From Erysipelotrichaceae bacterium (GTDB lineage: Bacteria; Bacillota_I; Bacilli_A; Erysipelotrichales; Erysipelotrichaceae), in NCBI GenBank assembly GCA_017560205.1, contig JAFYOL010000252.1:1-36385 (forward strand): DNA of 36,385 nt, written 5' to 3'. The notes under the pieces were generated by a model, which was not told the origin of the DNA, did not search any database, and was given only the letters and a program-made list of their open reading frames with translations. Both the position numbers and the translations under genes were made by a program. This document shows positions 14,953-22,579 of the stretch, piece after piece. Each line of letters begins with the position of its first letter. Positions within the stretch are counted from its first letter, which is position 1.

Positions 14953-15763
14953 AGATATTTAAAAAGTCTTTTCTGTAATCCACTTTAAAGAATTCAGCCA
15001 ACTCTTTCAGCTGATGATCTTCAATGGTGTTCACACGTGGAAGATGAGCAGTCAACATATAAATCTGAGCTGCTTTTTCAACTGTTTCAATCAGACCGAA
15101 TGTTTCATCCAGGTCTTTACCTGCACCATAGATGCCATGCATACCCCAGACAACCAGACGATACTGTTCCATCTTGTTGGCAGTTGCATCACCGATTTCA
15201 TTGGTACCGCACAACATCCAAGGTAGTACACCAACACCATCCGGGAACACAACGATGCATTCTGTGCACATCTGCCAAAGTGTACGTGTGAGTTCTCTTT
15301 CATCCAGCACATGCACATAATTCATTGCCAGTGTGTAGGTTGGATGAGAGTGCATGATGACATGATGATTTGGATCCACTTTTAAACGTGCCATGTGACT
15401 CTTCAAGTGCGCAGGAAGTTCAGATGTAAAACGTCCTCCATCCTTATAACCCCACAGAAGCTCCGCAGTCTGACCATCTTCAGCAATGCGAATCAGCCCC
15501 AGATTGGTTTCCGGATCATCTTTGACATTCTTGAAGTATTTGCCTGTCCCTGTCACAAGGAAGTATTTTCCTTTCAGGTCTGTGGCATCAAATCCCAATG
15601 GAATTGTGCGTAAAACTTCCTCTGTAAGATATGGAGCAACTTCCTCTTCTTCCAGAAGCAGTGAGATGTTTCCGCCATTTCTTTCATCCCACCCTAAACG
15701 ATACATGTTGGCACATGTGTCCATCATTTTATGTAAAAATGGAGCATTCAATACATTCTTCAT
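14951..15763 (-). CDS. rhaD: L-rhamnulose-1-phosphate aldolase
   Basis: A 270-residue class II aldolase that splits L-rhamnulose 1-phosphate into dihydroxyacetone phosphate and L-lactaldehyde. The zinc ligands are visible as MHSHPTYTLAM (His138 and His140) and GMHGIYGAG (His209), with spacing as in Escherichia coli RhaD (His141, His143, His212). NGGNISLLL near residue 30 is the phosphate-binding loop of the aldolase/RhaD family. The start codon overlaps the rhaA stop codon by one base (TAATG), so translation is coupled. It is the last gene of the rhamnose operon. No lactaldehyde reductase or microcompartment gene follows. Confidence 0.95.
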   Translation of the reverse strand: MKNVLNAPFLHKMMDTCANMYRLGWDERNGGNISLLLEEEEVAPYLTEEVLRTIPLGFDATDLKGKYFLVTGTGKYFKNVKDDPETNLGLIRIAEDGQTAELLWGYKDGGRFTSELPAHLKSHMARLKVDPNHHVIMHSHPTYTLAMNYVHVLDERELTRTLWQMCTECIVVFPDGVGVLPWMLCGTNEIGDATANKMEQYRLVVWGMHGIYGAGKDLDETFGLIETVEKAAQIYMLTAHLPRVNTIEDHQLKELAEFFKVDYRKDFLNI

Positions 15764-16995
15764 TATCGATTCACCAGTACTTTCTTTTCATAGTCCAGAA
15801 TTGCTGCAGTTGGATCAAGCTCAACGTTTTCACGTCTGCAGTATTCTTCCCAGATTTCACCAAATGGCATCATCTTCAGCTGTTCCTGCATCAGCATCAG
15901 TTCTGTAGTGCGGTTTTCATCCTGTAGTTTTCTCAGTTGTGCATGTGGTGTCAACAAGGCATACAGAACAGCTTTCTTGACATTGCGTACACCTGTTACC
16001 CAGGCAGAAATACGATTGATCGATGCATCAAAGTAGTCAGTTGCGATAAACACACGATCCAATGCATCATGGGCAACGATTTCCTTCATGATTTCTTTTG
16101 TCTCATCATCAAACAGCACCACATGGTCACTGTCCCAGCGTACACCACGTGTTACATGCAGTGCCACTTTTTCATTGAAGCACAACAATGCAGACATCTT
16201 ATCCGATACCACTTCGGTTGGATGATAATGTCCATTGTCCATCAGTGGTGTAATGCCATTCTTTGTAGAATAAGACAGTGTAAATTCAGCAGAACCTACT
16301 GTATATGATTCAAGACCAATACCGAATACCTTAGATTCCAGTGTCACTACAACTTTTTCTCTGTCATAATCCATTGCGAAGATTTCATCCAGAGATTCCT
16401 TAAAACGCATTCTAGGACCTAAACGATCAGCTGGAATGTCTTTGTATCCATCTGGAATCCAGATGTTCATAACACAGACTTCACCTGTTTCTTCCGCAAA
16501 ATATTCAGAAATTCTGATGCACGCTTTGACATGATCAATCCAGAACTTTCTGATTTCAGCATCAGGGGATGACAATGTCAGGTTATCTTTAACCATTGGA
16601 TGAGAGAACAGTGTTGGATTGAAATCCAGACCAAGTCCTCTTTCTTTTGCGTAATCCACCCACTTTTTAAAGTGTTTTGGTTCAATTTTGTCACGATCCA
16701 CATGACCTTCTTCAAAAATGGCATAACATGAATGCAGATTCAATTTCTTCTTGCCTGGAATCAGATTGAACGCAGTATCCAAGTCCATCATCAGGTGTTC
16801 AGGTGTAGATGCTTTTCCAGGATAGTTCCCAGTTGCCTGAATTCCTCCAGAGAGTGCTTCTTTTGAGTCAAATCCCTGCACATCATCTCCCTGCCAGCAA
16901 TGCACAGACACATTGACCTGTTTCATTTTCTCTAAGACTTCTTCTGTGTTGATGTTTAATTTTTCATAGCGCTGTTTAGCTTCAACATAACTCAT
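15763..16995 (-). CDS. rhaA: L-rhamnose isomerase
   Basis: A 410-residue Mn2+-dependent isomerase converting L-rhamnose to L-rhamnulose. The sequence carries typical RhaA blocks such as VHCWQGDDVQGFD near residue 31, GKASTPEHLMMDL near 59, LDFNPTLFSHP near 125, and the metal-site region MDNGHYHPTEVVSD near 255-268, with ATDYFDASINRI near 320. Length is close to the 419 of E. coli RhaA. Its start overlaps the rhaB stop as ATGA and its stop overlaps the rhaD start, so the three rha genes form a tight coupled operon. Confidence 0.97.
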   Translation of the reverse strand: MSYVEAKQRYEKLNINTEEVLEKMKQVNVSVHCWQGDDVQGFDSKEALSGGIQATGNYPGKASTPEHLMMDLDTAFNLIPGKKKLNLHSCYAIFEEGHVDRDKIEPKHFKKWVDYAKERGLGLDFNPTLFSHPMVKDNLTLSSPDAEIRKFWIDHVKACIRISEYFAEETGEVCVMNIWIPDGYKDIPADRLGPRMRFKESLDEIFAMDYDREKVVVTLESKVFGIGLESYTVGSAEFTLSYSTKNGITPLMDNGHYHPTEVVSDKMSALLCFNEKVALHVTRGVRWDSDHVVLFDDETKEIMKEIVAHDALDRVFIATDYFDASINRISAWVTGVRNVKKAVLYALLTPHAQLRKLQDENRTTELMLMQEQLKMMPFGEIWEEYCRRENVELDPTAAILDYEKKVLVNR

Positions 16996-18437
16996 GGTTG
17001 TACCTCCTTCACCTGAAAACTATGTTTAATCATTTTTCTTGCTTCTTCTAAATTACGGATTTCTTCAAATGTGATCATCTGTACAATCAGATTTCCAATG
17101 GCAGTTCCTTCGGTTGGACCTGCATAAACGATACGATTCGTCGCTTTCGCTGTCTTTTCATTCAGATAATCATCTTGTGAGCCTCCACCGACAATGTTGA
17201 TGCTGGTGAAGTGCTTGCCTGTGATGTTTTCCAGGTTTTCAATGGCCTCTTTGTAGCACAATGCCAGTGAATTGTAGACACACTGCATCAGTTCACCAAT
17301 TTCATTTGGTACAACCTGATGTGTACGTTCACACTCTTTCTTGATTTCTGCAATCATGCTTTCAGGAGAGAGGAAACACTCCTTGTTGACATCAACGATG
17401 GATGGAAAGCTTTCATATTTTCTCGCTTCTTCAATCAGATCTGGAAAACTCCAGATTTTTTCTTTTTTATCCGTCTTCTGTTTCCCCTGTACATAGGCAA
17501 CACCATTCAGTTCTCGACGGATGGACTGAATCATCCAAAGACCCATGATGTTTTTCAGATAACGATAGCGATACCACGCTCCACCTTCATTGGTGAAATT
17601 CTGCTGCATGGACACCAGTGTTGTGATCGGTGCTTCATTTTCCACACCTAACAAACTCCAAGTGCCGCTTGAGATGTATACGGCATGTTCATCCTGAGCA
17701 GGAATTGCCAGAAATGCAGATCCTGTATCATGTGTTGCAGGAAGCATCACCACTGCATTGAATCCCACTTCTTTCTCAACTTCTTCACTCAAAGGACCTA
17801 AGATTGTCCCTGGCATTGCCAGTGAGTGAAACAGTTCTTTTGGATATCCCAAAGCATCTAAAATTTCATCATCCCACGTCTTTGTATAAGCATTGACCAG
17901 ATTCGTTGATGTTGCATTGGTGTATTCATTCTGTTTGATACCTGTCAATTTATAATTCAGATATTCAGGAATCATCAACATCCATGTAGCCACTTCCAGC
18001 TGTTTGGGATCTTCCTGTTTTAAAGCCATCAACTGATAAATCGTATTGAATGGCTGATACTGGATTCCTGTTTTTTCATAAAGAACTTCAGCTGATATTT
18101 TCTGATTGACCAGTTCTTTCATACCTTCAGTTCGACTGTCACGATAAGCTACTGTATCCCCTACAATCTCATCCTGTTCATTCAATAACACATAGTCAAC
18201 AGCCCACGTATCAATACCTATGACCTCCGGAATCAGATTCTTTTCACGACACTGTTTCAAACCTTCCACAATGCCCTTCCATAAATTATCCATATCCCAG
18301 CAGTCATGACCATGAATATGTTTCTGAACATTATCAAAACGATGCACTTCTTCCAGTTTCAACGTACCATCTTCAACTGTTCCAATGATGTGTCTACCTG
18401 AGGATGCACCGATGTCAATCGCAAGATATCTGCGCAT
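16992..18437 (-). CDS. rhaB: L-rhamnulokinase
   Basis: A 481-residue FGGY-family sugar kinase that phosphorylates L-rhamnulose at O1. The phosphate-binding start YLAIDIGASSGRHIIG is typical of RhaB (A-S-S-G-R), the catalytic Asp lies in the segment GIDTWAVDYVLL, and THDTGSAF and NIVGGGSQD are the second-domain ATP-binding motifs. An AGGGGG Shine-Dalgarno sequence lies in the 23-base gap after the GH78 rhamnosidase gene, which places the rhamnosidase in the same operon. The stop overlaps the rhaA start. Neighbours make the rhamnulokinase reading secure against other FGGY kinases. Confidence 0.96.
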   Translation of the reverse strand: MRRYLAIDIGASSGRHIIGTVEDGTLKLEEVHRFDNVQKHIHGHDCWDMDNLWKGIVEGLKQCREKNLIPEVIGIDTWAVDYVLLNEQDEIVGDTVAYRDSRTEGMKELVNQKISAEVLYEKTGIQYQPFNTIYQLMALKQEDPKQLEVATWMLMIPEYLNYKLTGIKQNEYTNATSTNLVNAYTKTWDDEILDALGYPKELFHSLAMPGTILGPLSEEVEKEVGFNAVVMLPATHDTGSAFLAIPAQDEHAVYISSGTWSLLGVENEAPITTLVSMQQNFTNEGGAWYRYRYLKNIMGLWMIQSIRRELNGVAYVQGKQKTDKKEKIWSFPDLIEEARKYESFPSIVDVNKECFLSPESMIAEIKKECERTHQVVPNEIGELMQCVYNSLALCYKEAIENLENITGKHFTSINIVGGGSQDDYLNEKTAKATNRIVYAGPTEGTAIGNLIVQMITFEEIRNLEEARKMIKHSFQVKEVQP

Positions 18438-18460
18438 AAAAAAGTCCCCCTTCTGCTCTC

Positions 18461-20629
18461 TTATAGTTTATCAGAAACAGGCGCAAAGAAACAGCTTGTT
18501 CCTTTTTGAACCTGCATCGTTTTTCCATTTATGATAATTTCTGCTTCGGTTGGTACAGTGATGTCAAAGCGCCACATATCTTCCTGTTTTTTCCAGTTGG
18601 ATTCGACAACTCCTGCACGTGTCTGTACAGAAACTCTCAGCCAGTCCAGACGCTTATCTGGTATTGGGGCAATTCTGATTTTCTGATATCCTGGTGCTTC
18701 TTCTTTTGTCTGAATGCCTGCAGCCTTGGTATAAATCCAGTCACATACAGATCCATAAGCATAATGATTGAATGAATTCATATCAGCACTCCAGAAATCA
18801 CCATTTGCCATGATGCCATCCCAATGTTCCCAGACGGTTGTAGCACCCTTGGTTACAGGATACAGCCAGGATGGATATGTTTCTTTCAGCAGCAGATCAT
18901 ATGCCAGTTCACTGTAGCCATAATCCGATAAAACATGCAAAAGATACGGTGTACCGACAAATCCTGTTTCAAGATGACCTGCTTTTCTTACTTTTTCTGC
19001 CAGATGATCAGCTGCCTTCTGCGGATCTTCTGCCAGTTTAAAATGGGCAGCCAGTACACATTCTGTCTGTGTTCTGTATTCTGTAAATGTCTTCTGGAAT
19101 GTCTGTTTTATCTTTCTGTACAGTTCTTTCAGTTCAGATGCATCTTTATACAGAACTTCAGCAGCCTTGATGGTCAATTCTACTGAACGCGCATAAAATG
19201 CAGACGCAATCAAATCCTCTGAACTTGACCCTTTATAACTTCCTGATGGTGCATCCAGGCCCAGCCAGTCTCCATAGTGTGTACCACCAGTCCACAGATA
19301 AGGTGTTGTAGTATGTGTACTCATATAATCAATCCACTTGCACATACTTTCAAACTGATTCTCTAAAACCTGTGGATTTCCATAAGCCAGATACACTTCC
19401 CATGGACAGATAACAGCTGCATCACCCCATGCTGTCGATGCATGTGGATTCTGCAGAACATCCGGTACAACATGCGGTACATAGCCATCTTCATGTTGAT
19501 GAGCAGACAAATCATTCAGCCATTTCATAAAGAACGTTTCCACATCATAATTTAAGCAGGCAGTTTTTACGAAGACTTGCGCATCTCCAGTCCACCCCAA
19601 ACGTTCATCACGCTGTGGACAATCTGTCGGAACATCCACAAAGTTGCCCTTTTGTCCCCACAATACATTGGAAAACAGCTGATTCAATCTGGAATTGGAT
19701 GTTTCAATATGACCTGTCTGTTTCATGTTGGAATAAATTGCGATAGCCTTGAACTGATCCATGGAAACTGTACCTGGAAACTCATTCACTCTGACATAAC
19801 GGAAACCCCAGAACGTCAGTTTTGGATGATGAGTCTGTTTTCCTTCATGACAGATATAACGATACATAGCTTTAGCACCACGATAATTCTCTGTATAGAA
19901 ATTCCCATCTTTATCCAGAACTTCCGCAAAAGACAAATCAATCACATCATTTTCATGCGCATCCACACAGACTTCCACTAAACCTGTCAGATTCTGTCCA
20001 AAATCCAGTACAACTTCCTGTTTTGGCGTCACAATCAGACGCATTGGATGAAGAATTTCCATTTCACGAATCTCTTCACCTTCCTGCTCAATCAATGTAT
20101 GAGTTGGACCATCAAAGAGTTCTACTTTATGATCATAAACTGGTATAACACGTCCATCGACAATCTCACCATCATACAATTCTGAGAAAAGCACCTGTGA
20201 GTCTGCACAAGTCCACTGTTCATCCGTTTCAATGATTTCCTGTGAACCATCCAGATAAGTCAAGGTTAAAACTGCAGTGCATGCTGCAGGAAACTTCATC
20301 ATTTCTTTCTGATATTTTCTAGCCCAGTCAGCCAAAGGATTGCGATACCATCCCTTGCCTATTAAAATCGTCAGATGATTCTCTTCCTTGATTAAAGAAG
20401 TCACATCATAACTTTGCACCTGCAGGCGATGATTATATGCCGTCCACCCTGGTGCCATATAGAAATCTCCAATACGATTTCCATTCAATCGTGCTTCATA
20501 CACGCCCAAAACTGTACACTTTAATTCTGCATGTTTCAGTTCTTTCTTTACTCTGAATTCTCTTGAAAAAACAGGAGCTATATCCTGATGTTCCTGAACG
20601 GGTTTAATCCATTTTGCATTCCATTTCAT
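18461..20629 (-). CDS. GH78 alpha-L-rhamnosidase
   Basis: A 722-residue glycoside hydrolase family 78 protein. N-terminal beta domains (WNAKWIKP, ARLNGNRIGDFYMAPGWT, residues about 1-140) precede the DFGQNLTGLVEV motif and the (alpha/alpha)6 catalytic barrel, which carries the hallmark DCPQRDERLGWTGDAQVF near residues 335-352 with its conserved acidic residues. A C-terminal beta-sandwich ends the protein. There is no signal peptide, so short rhamnosides must be imported before cleavage. It releases L-rhamnose from glycosides such as those of flavonoids. It is first in the operon with rhaB, rhaA and rhaD, so the freed rhamnose is used at once. AAGGTGG precedes the ATG. Confidence 0.93.
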   Translation of the reverse strand: MKWNAKWIKPVQEHQDIAPVFSREFRVKKELKHAELKCTVLGVYEARLNGNRIGDFYMAPGWTAYNHRLQVQSYDVTSLIKEENHLTILIGKGWYRNPLADWARKYQKEMMKFPAACTAVLTLTYLDGSQEIIETDEQWTCADSQVLFSELYDGEIVDGRVIPVYDHKVELFDGPTHTLIEQEGEEIREMEILHPMRLIVTPKQEVVLDFGQNLTGLVEVCVDAHENDVIDLSFAEVLDKDGNFYTENYRGAKAMYRYICHEGKQTHHPKLTFWGFRYVRVNEFPGTVSMDQFKAIAIYSNMKQTGHIETSNSRLNQLFSNVLWGQKGNFVDVPTDCPQRDERLGWTGDAQVFVKTACLNYDVETFFMKWLNDLSAHQHEDGYVPHVVPDVLQNPHASTAWGDAAVICPWEVYLAYGNPQVLENQFESMCKWIDYMSTHTTTPYLWTGGTHYGDWLGLDAPSGSYKGSSSEDLIASAFYARSVELTIKAAEVLYKDASELKELYRKIKQTFQKTFTEYRTQTECVLAAHFKLAEDPQKAADHLAEKVRKAGHLETGFVGTPYLLHVLSDYGYSELAYDLLLKETYPSWLYPVTKGATTVWEHWDGIMANGDFWSADMNSFNHYAYGSVCDWIYTKAAGIQTKEEAPGYQKIRIAPIPDKRLDWLRVSVQTRAGVVESNWKKQEDMWRFDITVPTEAEIIINGKTMQVQKGTSCFFAPVSDKL

Positions 20630-20684
20630 CTTATCGCCACCTTACTTTCACTTTATCAGATTCATTTGTTTCAATAAAGGTCTT

Positions 20685-20713
20685 TTGCTGAATCTTTACC
20701 AATGATGTATTAT
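20685..20713 (+). promoter_or_regulatory. Promoter of the two-component system
   Basis: TTGCTG (20685-20690) and TATTAT (20708-20713) are 17 bases apart; the AAGGTGA Shine-Dalgarno sequence and ATG (20733) follow closely. Confidence 0.5.
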
Positions 20714-20737
20714 ATTGTTAGAAGGTGAAGCTATGAA
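20709..20737 (-). promoter_or_regulatory. Promoter of the rhamnosidase-rha operon
   Basis: On the minus strand TTCATA (20732-20737) and TATAAT (20709-20714) are 17 bases apart. The -10 overlaps the -10 of the divergent kinase promoter and the -35 covers its start codon. It would give a leader of about 70 bases. Confidence 0.4.
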
Positions 20738-21800
20738 AAAAGCACAATTCAAATCCAGAAATATCTTGATAACTTTGCTGATCATGACCCTCTCTTTTTT
20801 TCTGAGTGTAGGTCTGCAGTATGCAGGAATTGAAGAACACATCGCAACCCTGTTTGTCTTTGCCGTATTCCTGGTTTCATTGAATACGGAAGGCTACTGG
20901 TACGGTATCTTTTCTGCCATTGCAGGAACACTCATGGTTAACTATGCCTTTACCTTTCCCTATTTTTCTTTGAACTTCACAATTGGTGCCAACCTGCTTT
21001 CTGCAGTCATCATGATTGCCTTAGCCTTAATGACAAGCACTTTGATTTCACAGAACAAGCGTCAGCAGCTCATTAAGGCAGAAAGTGAGAAAGAACGCAT
21101 GAGAGCCAATCTGCTTCGTGCTGTCTCCCATGATTTAAGAACACCTCTGACTTCCATTTATGGATCAAGTTCTGTTCTGATTGAAAATTCAGAGACCATG
21201 AGTACAGAACAGAAAGAAAAGATGCTGAAAGGCATAAAAGAAGATTCACAATGGCTGATTCAGATGGTTGAAAATCTGTTGTCAATTACACGTATTGATG
21301 AAGGGAAAGTCAAAATCATCAAGACACCAACCGTAGTCGATGAACTGATTGATTCAGTCATGACCAAATTCTCTAAAAGATACCCTGAACAGGATGTTGA
21401 TATCATCCTTCCAGAGACCATTGAACTGGTCCCTATGGATGCCTTGTTGATTGAACAGGTTATCCTGAATCTTCTGGAAAATGCCATGCATCATGCCAGA
21501 AACATGACACAACTCTCACTTCATGTAACCGCACTGAAAAAACAAGCGATGTTTGAAGTGATGGACAATGGATGCGGCATTGAAATCAACAAAATGAATG
21601 ATTTGTTTACAGGGATTTTTGAACCAAAAGACGGTCAGGCAGACACCAAGAAAAGAAACTCTGGTATTGGTCTTTCCGTATGCGCAACCATTATTAAAGC
21701 TCATGGCGGAACCATCAGTGCTGAAAACAGATTATCAGGCGGAGCTGTATTCCGTTTTGTCTTAGATAAAGAGGAGGAAGAAGATGGGCAGCAGAAATAA
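20733..21800 (+). CDS. Sensor histidine kinase with KdpD-type DUF4118 membrane domain
   Basis: A 355-residue membrane histidine kinase. Four membrane segments at about residues 10-100 form a DUF4118 domain as in KdpD (VFLVSLNTEGYWYGIFSAIA, VNYAFTFPYFS). A dimerisation domain with His133 in VSHDLRTPLTS follows, then an ATPase domain with N box (LLENAMHHA), DNGCGI and NSGIGLSVC. The N-terminal KdpD sensor and Usp domains are absent, and no kdpFABC genes are nearby. The ATG at 20733 has the best Shine-Dalgarno sequence (AAGGTGA). The 3' end overlaps the response regulator gene by 17 bases. The next gene is a phosphate cotransporter preceded by Pho-box-like repeats, which suggests that phosphate rather than potassium is the cue. 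Confidence 0.88.
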   Translation: MKKAQFKSRNILITLLIMTLSFFLSVGLQYAGIEEHIATLFVFAVFLVSLNTEGYWYGIFSAIAGTLMVNYAFTFPYFSLNFTIGANLLSAVIMIALALMTSTLISQNKRQQLIKAESEKERMRANLLRAVSHDLRTPLTSIYGSSSVLIENSETMSTEQKEKMLKGIKEDSQWLIQMVENLLSITRIDEGKVKIIKTPTVVDELIDSVMTKFSKRYPEQDVDIILPETIELVPMDALLIEQVILNLLENAMHHARNMTQLSLHVTALKKQAMFEVMDNGCGIEINKMNDLFTGIFEPKDGQADTKKRNSGIGLSVCATIIKAHGGTISAENRLSGGAVFRFVLDKEEEEDGQQK

Positions 21801-22485
21801 AATACTGATCGTTGAAGACGATGAAAATATCGCAAGTGTCGTTCAGACCCTTCTGGAAACCAATGGGTATCAGGTCTTTCAGGCAAGAAAATGCAAAGAA
21901 GCCCTCATGATGACCACTTCTTATGTCCCTGATCTGGTGGTACTGGATTTAGGCCTTCCTGATGCAGATGGAATTACCTACCTGAAAGAAATACGACATC
22001 ACTTCTCATTGCCTGTCATTGTGCTTTCTGCTCGAAGCAATGAACACGATAAAGTTGAAGCACTGGATGCAGGTGCCAATGACTATGTGACAAAACCTTT
22101 CGGTGCTGCAGAATTTCTGGCACGTGTACGCTCTGCACTGAGAAACGCAAAAGGTCATGTCCCTGGAAAGAAATTTGAACTGAATGGACTTTCTATTGAT
22201 TTTGACAGTCGTAAAATCTATGTCAGAGAAACACAAATTCATCTGACTCAGACTGAATACAACATTGTGGTTTTACTTGCACAGAACATTGGAAAAGTCA
22301 TGACCTATTCCCAGATTATCAAGGAAGTATGGGGATATCCAGATGATGGAAGCATCAAGAAACTTCAGGTGAATATGGCCAATATCCGCAGAAAATTCGG
22401 TGAAAAACCAGGAAAAGGAAGCTACATCATCAATGAACTGGGTGTCGGATATCGCATGAATGATGAATTAACGGATATTTCCTGA
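21784..22485 (+). CDS. OmpR/KdpE-like response regulator
   Basis: A 233-residue two-domain response regulator. The receiver domain (residues about 5-120) has the acidic pair Asp12/Asp13, the phosphorylation site Asp55 in VVLDLGLPD, and Lys in DYVTKPF. The C-terminal winged helix (about 130-228) has the OmpR-type pattern LTQTEYNIVVLLAQNIGKVM, with the usual GVGYRM end. The gene overlaps the kinase gene by 17 bases; GAGGAGGAAG precedes the ATG. Sequence flavour is KdpE-like. TTAACA-type direct repeats begin 5 bases after the stop codon, immediately upstream of the cotransporter gene, and are the natural candidate binding site. Confidence 0.9.
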   Translation: MGSRNKILIVEDDENIASVVQTLLETNGYQVFQARKCKEALMMTTSYVPDLVVLDLGLPDADGITYLKEIRHHFSLPVIVLSARSNEHDKVEALDAGANDYVTKPFGAAEFLARVRSALRNAKGHVPGKKFELNGLSIDFDSRKIYVRETQIHLTQTEYNIVVLLAQNIGKVMTYSQIIKEVWGYPDDGSIKKLQVNMANIRRKFGEKPGKGSYIINELGVGYRMNDELTDIS

Positions 22486-22489
22486 ACTC

Positions 22490-22538
22490 TTAACATGATT
22501 TTAACCACATCTTAGCTATAAGAATGATTCAATATAGA
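22490..22538 (+). promoter_or_regulatory. Pho-box-like triple direct repeat and promoter of the Na/Pi cotransporter gene
   Basis: Three hexamers, TTAACA (22490), TTAACC (22501) and TTAGCT (22512), repeat with an exact 11-bp period. This is the geometry of the B. subtilis PhoP box, whose consensus is a TTAACA-like hexamer with about five-base spacers. A -10-like TATAGA lies at 22533-22538, so the third repeat occupies the -35 position, as at response-regulator-activated promoters. Confidence 0.6.
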
Positions 22539-22567
22539 CGGATATTTTTATCTGTCTTTTATATTGA
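22530..22567 (+). promoter_or_regulatory. AT-rich hairpin upstream of the cotransporter gene
   Basis: CAATATA / TATATTG outer arms and a GACgGATA / TATCtGTC inner stem form an imperfect hairpin just before the GAAAGGAAA Shine-Dalgarno sequence. It may end or slow transcripts reading through from the regulator gene. It is AT-rich and only moderately convincing. Confidence 0.35.
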
Positions 22568-22579
22568 AAGGAAACTTTT

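Noticed and set aside
20733-22485. Naming the two-component pair kdpD-kdpE
   Set aside because: The kinase lacks the KdpD sensor and Usp domains, no kdpFABC is present, and the adjacent Pho-like site and cotransporter point to phosphate.
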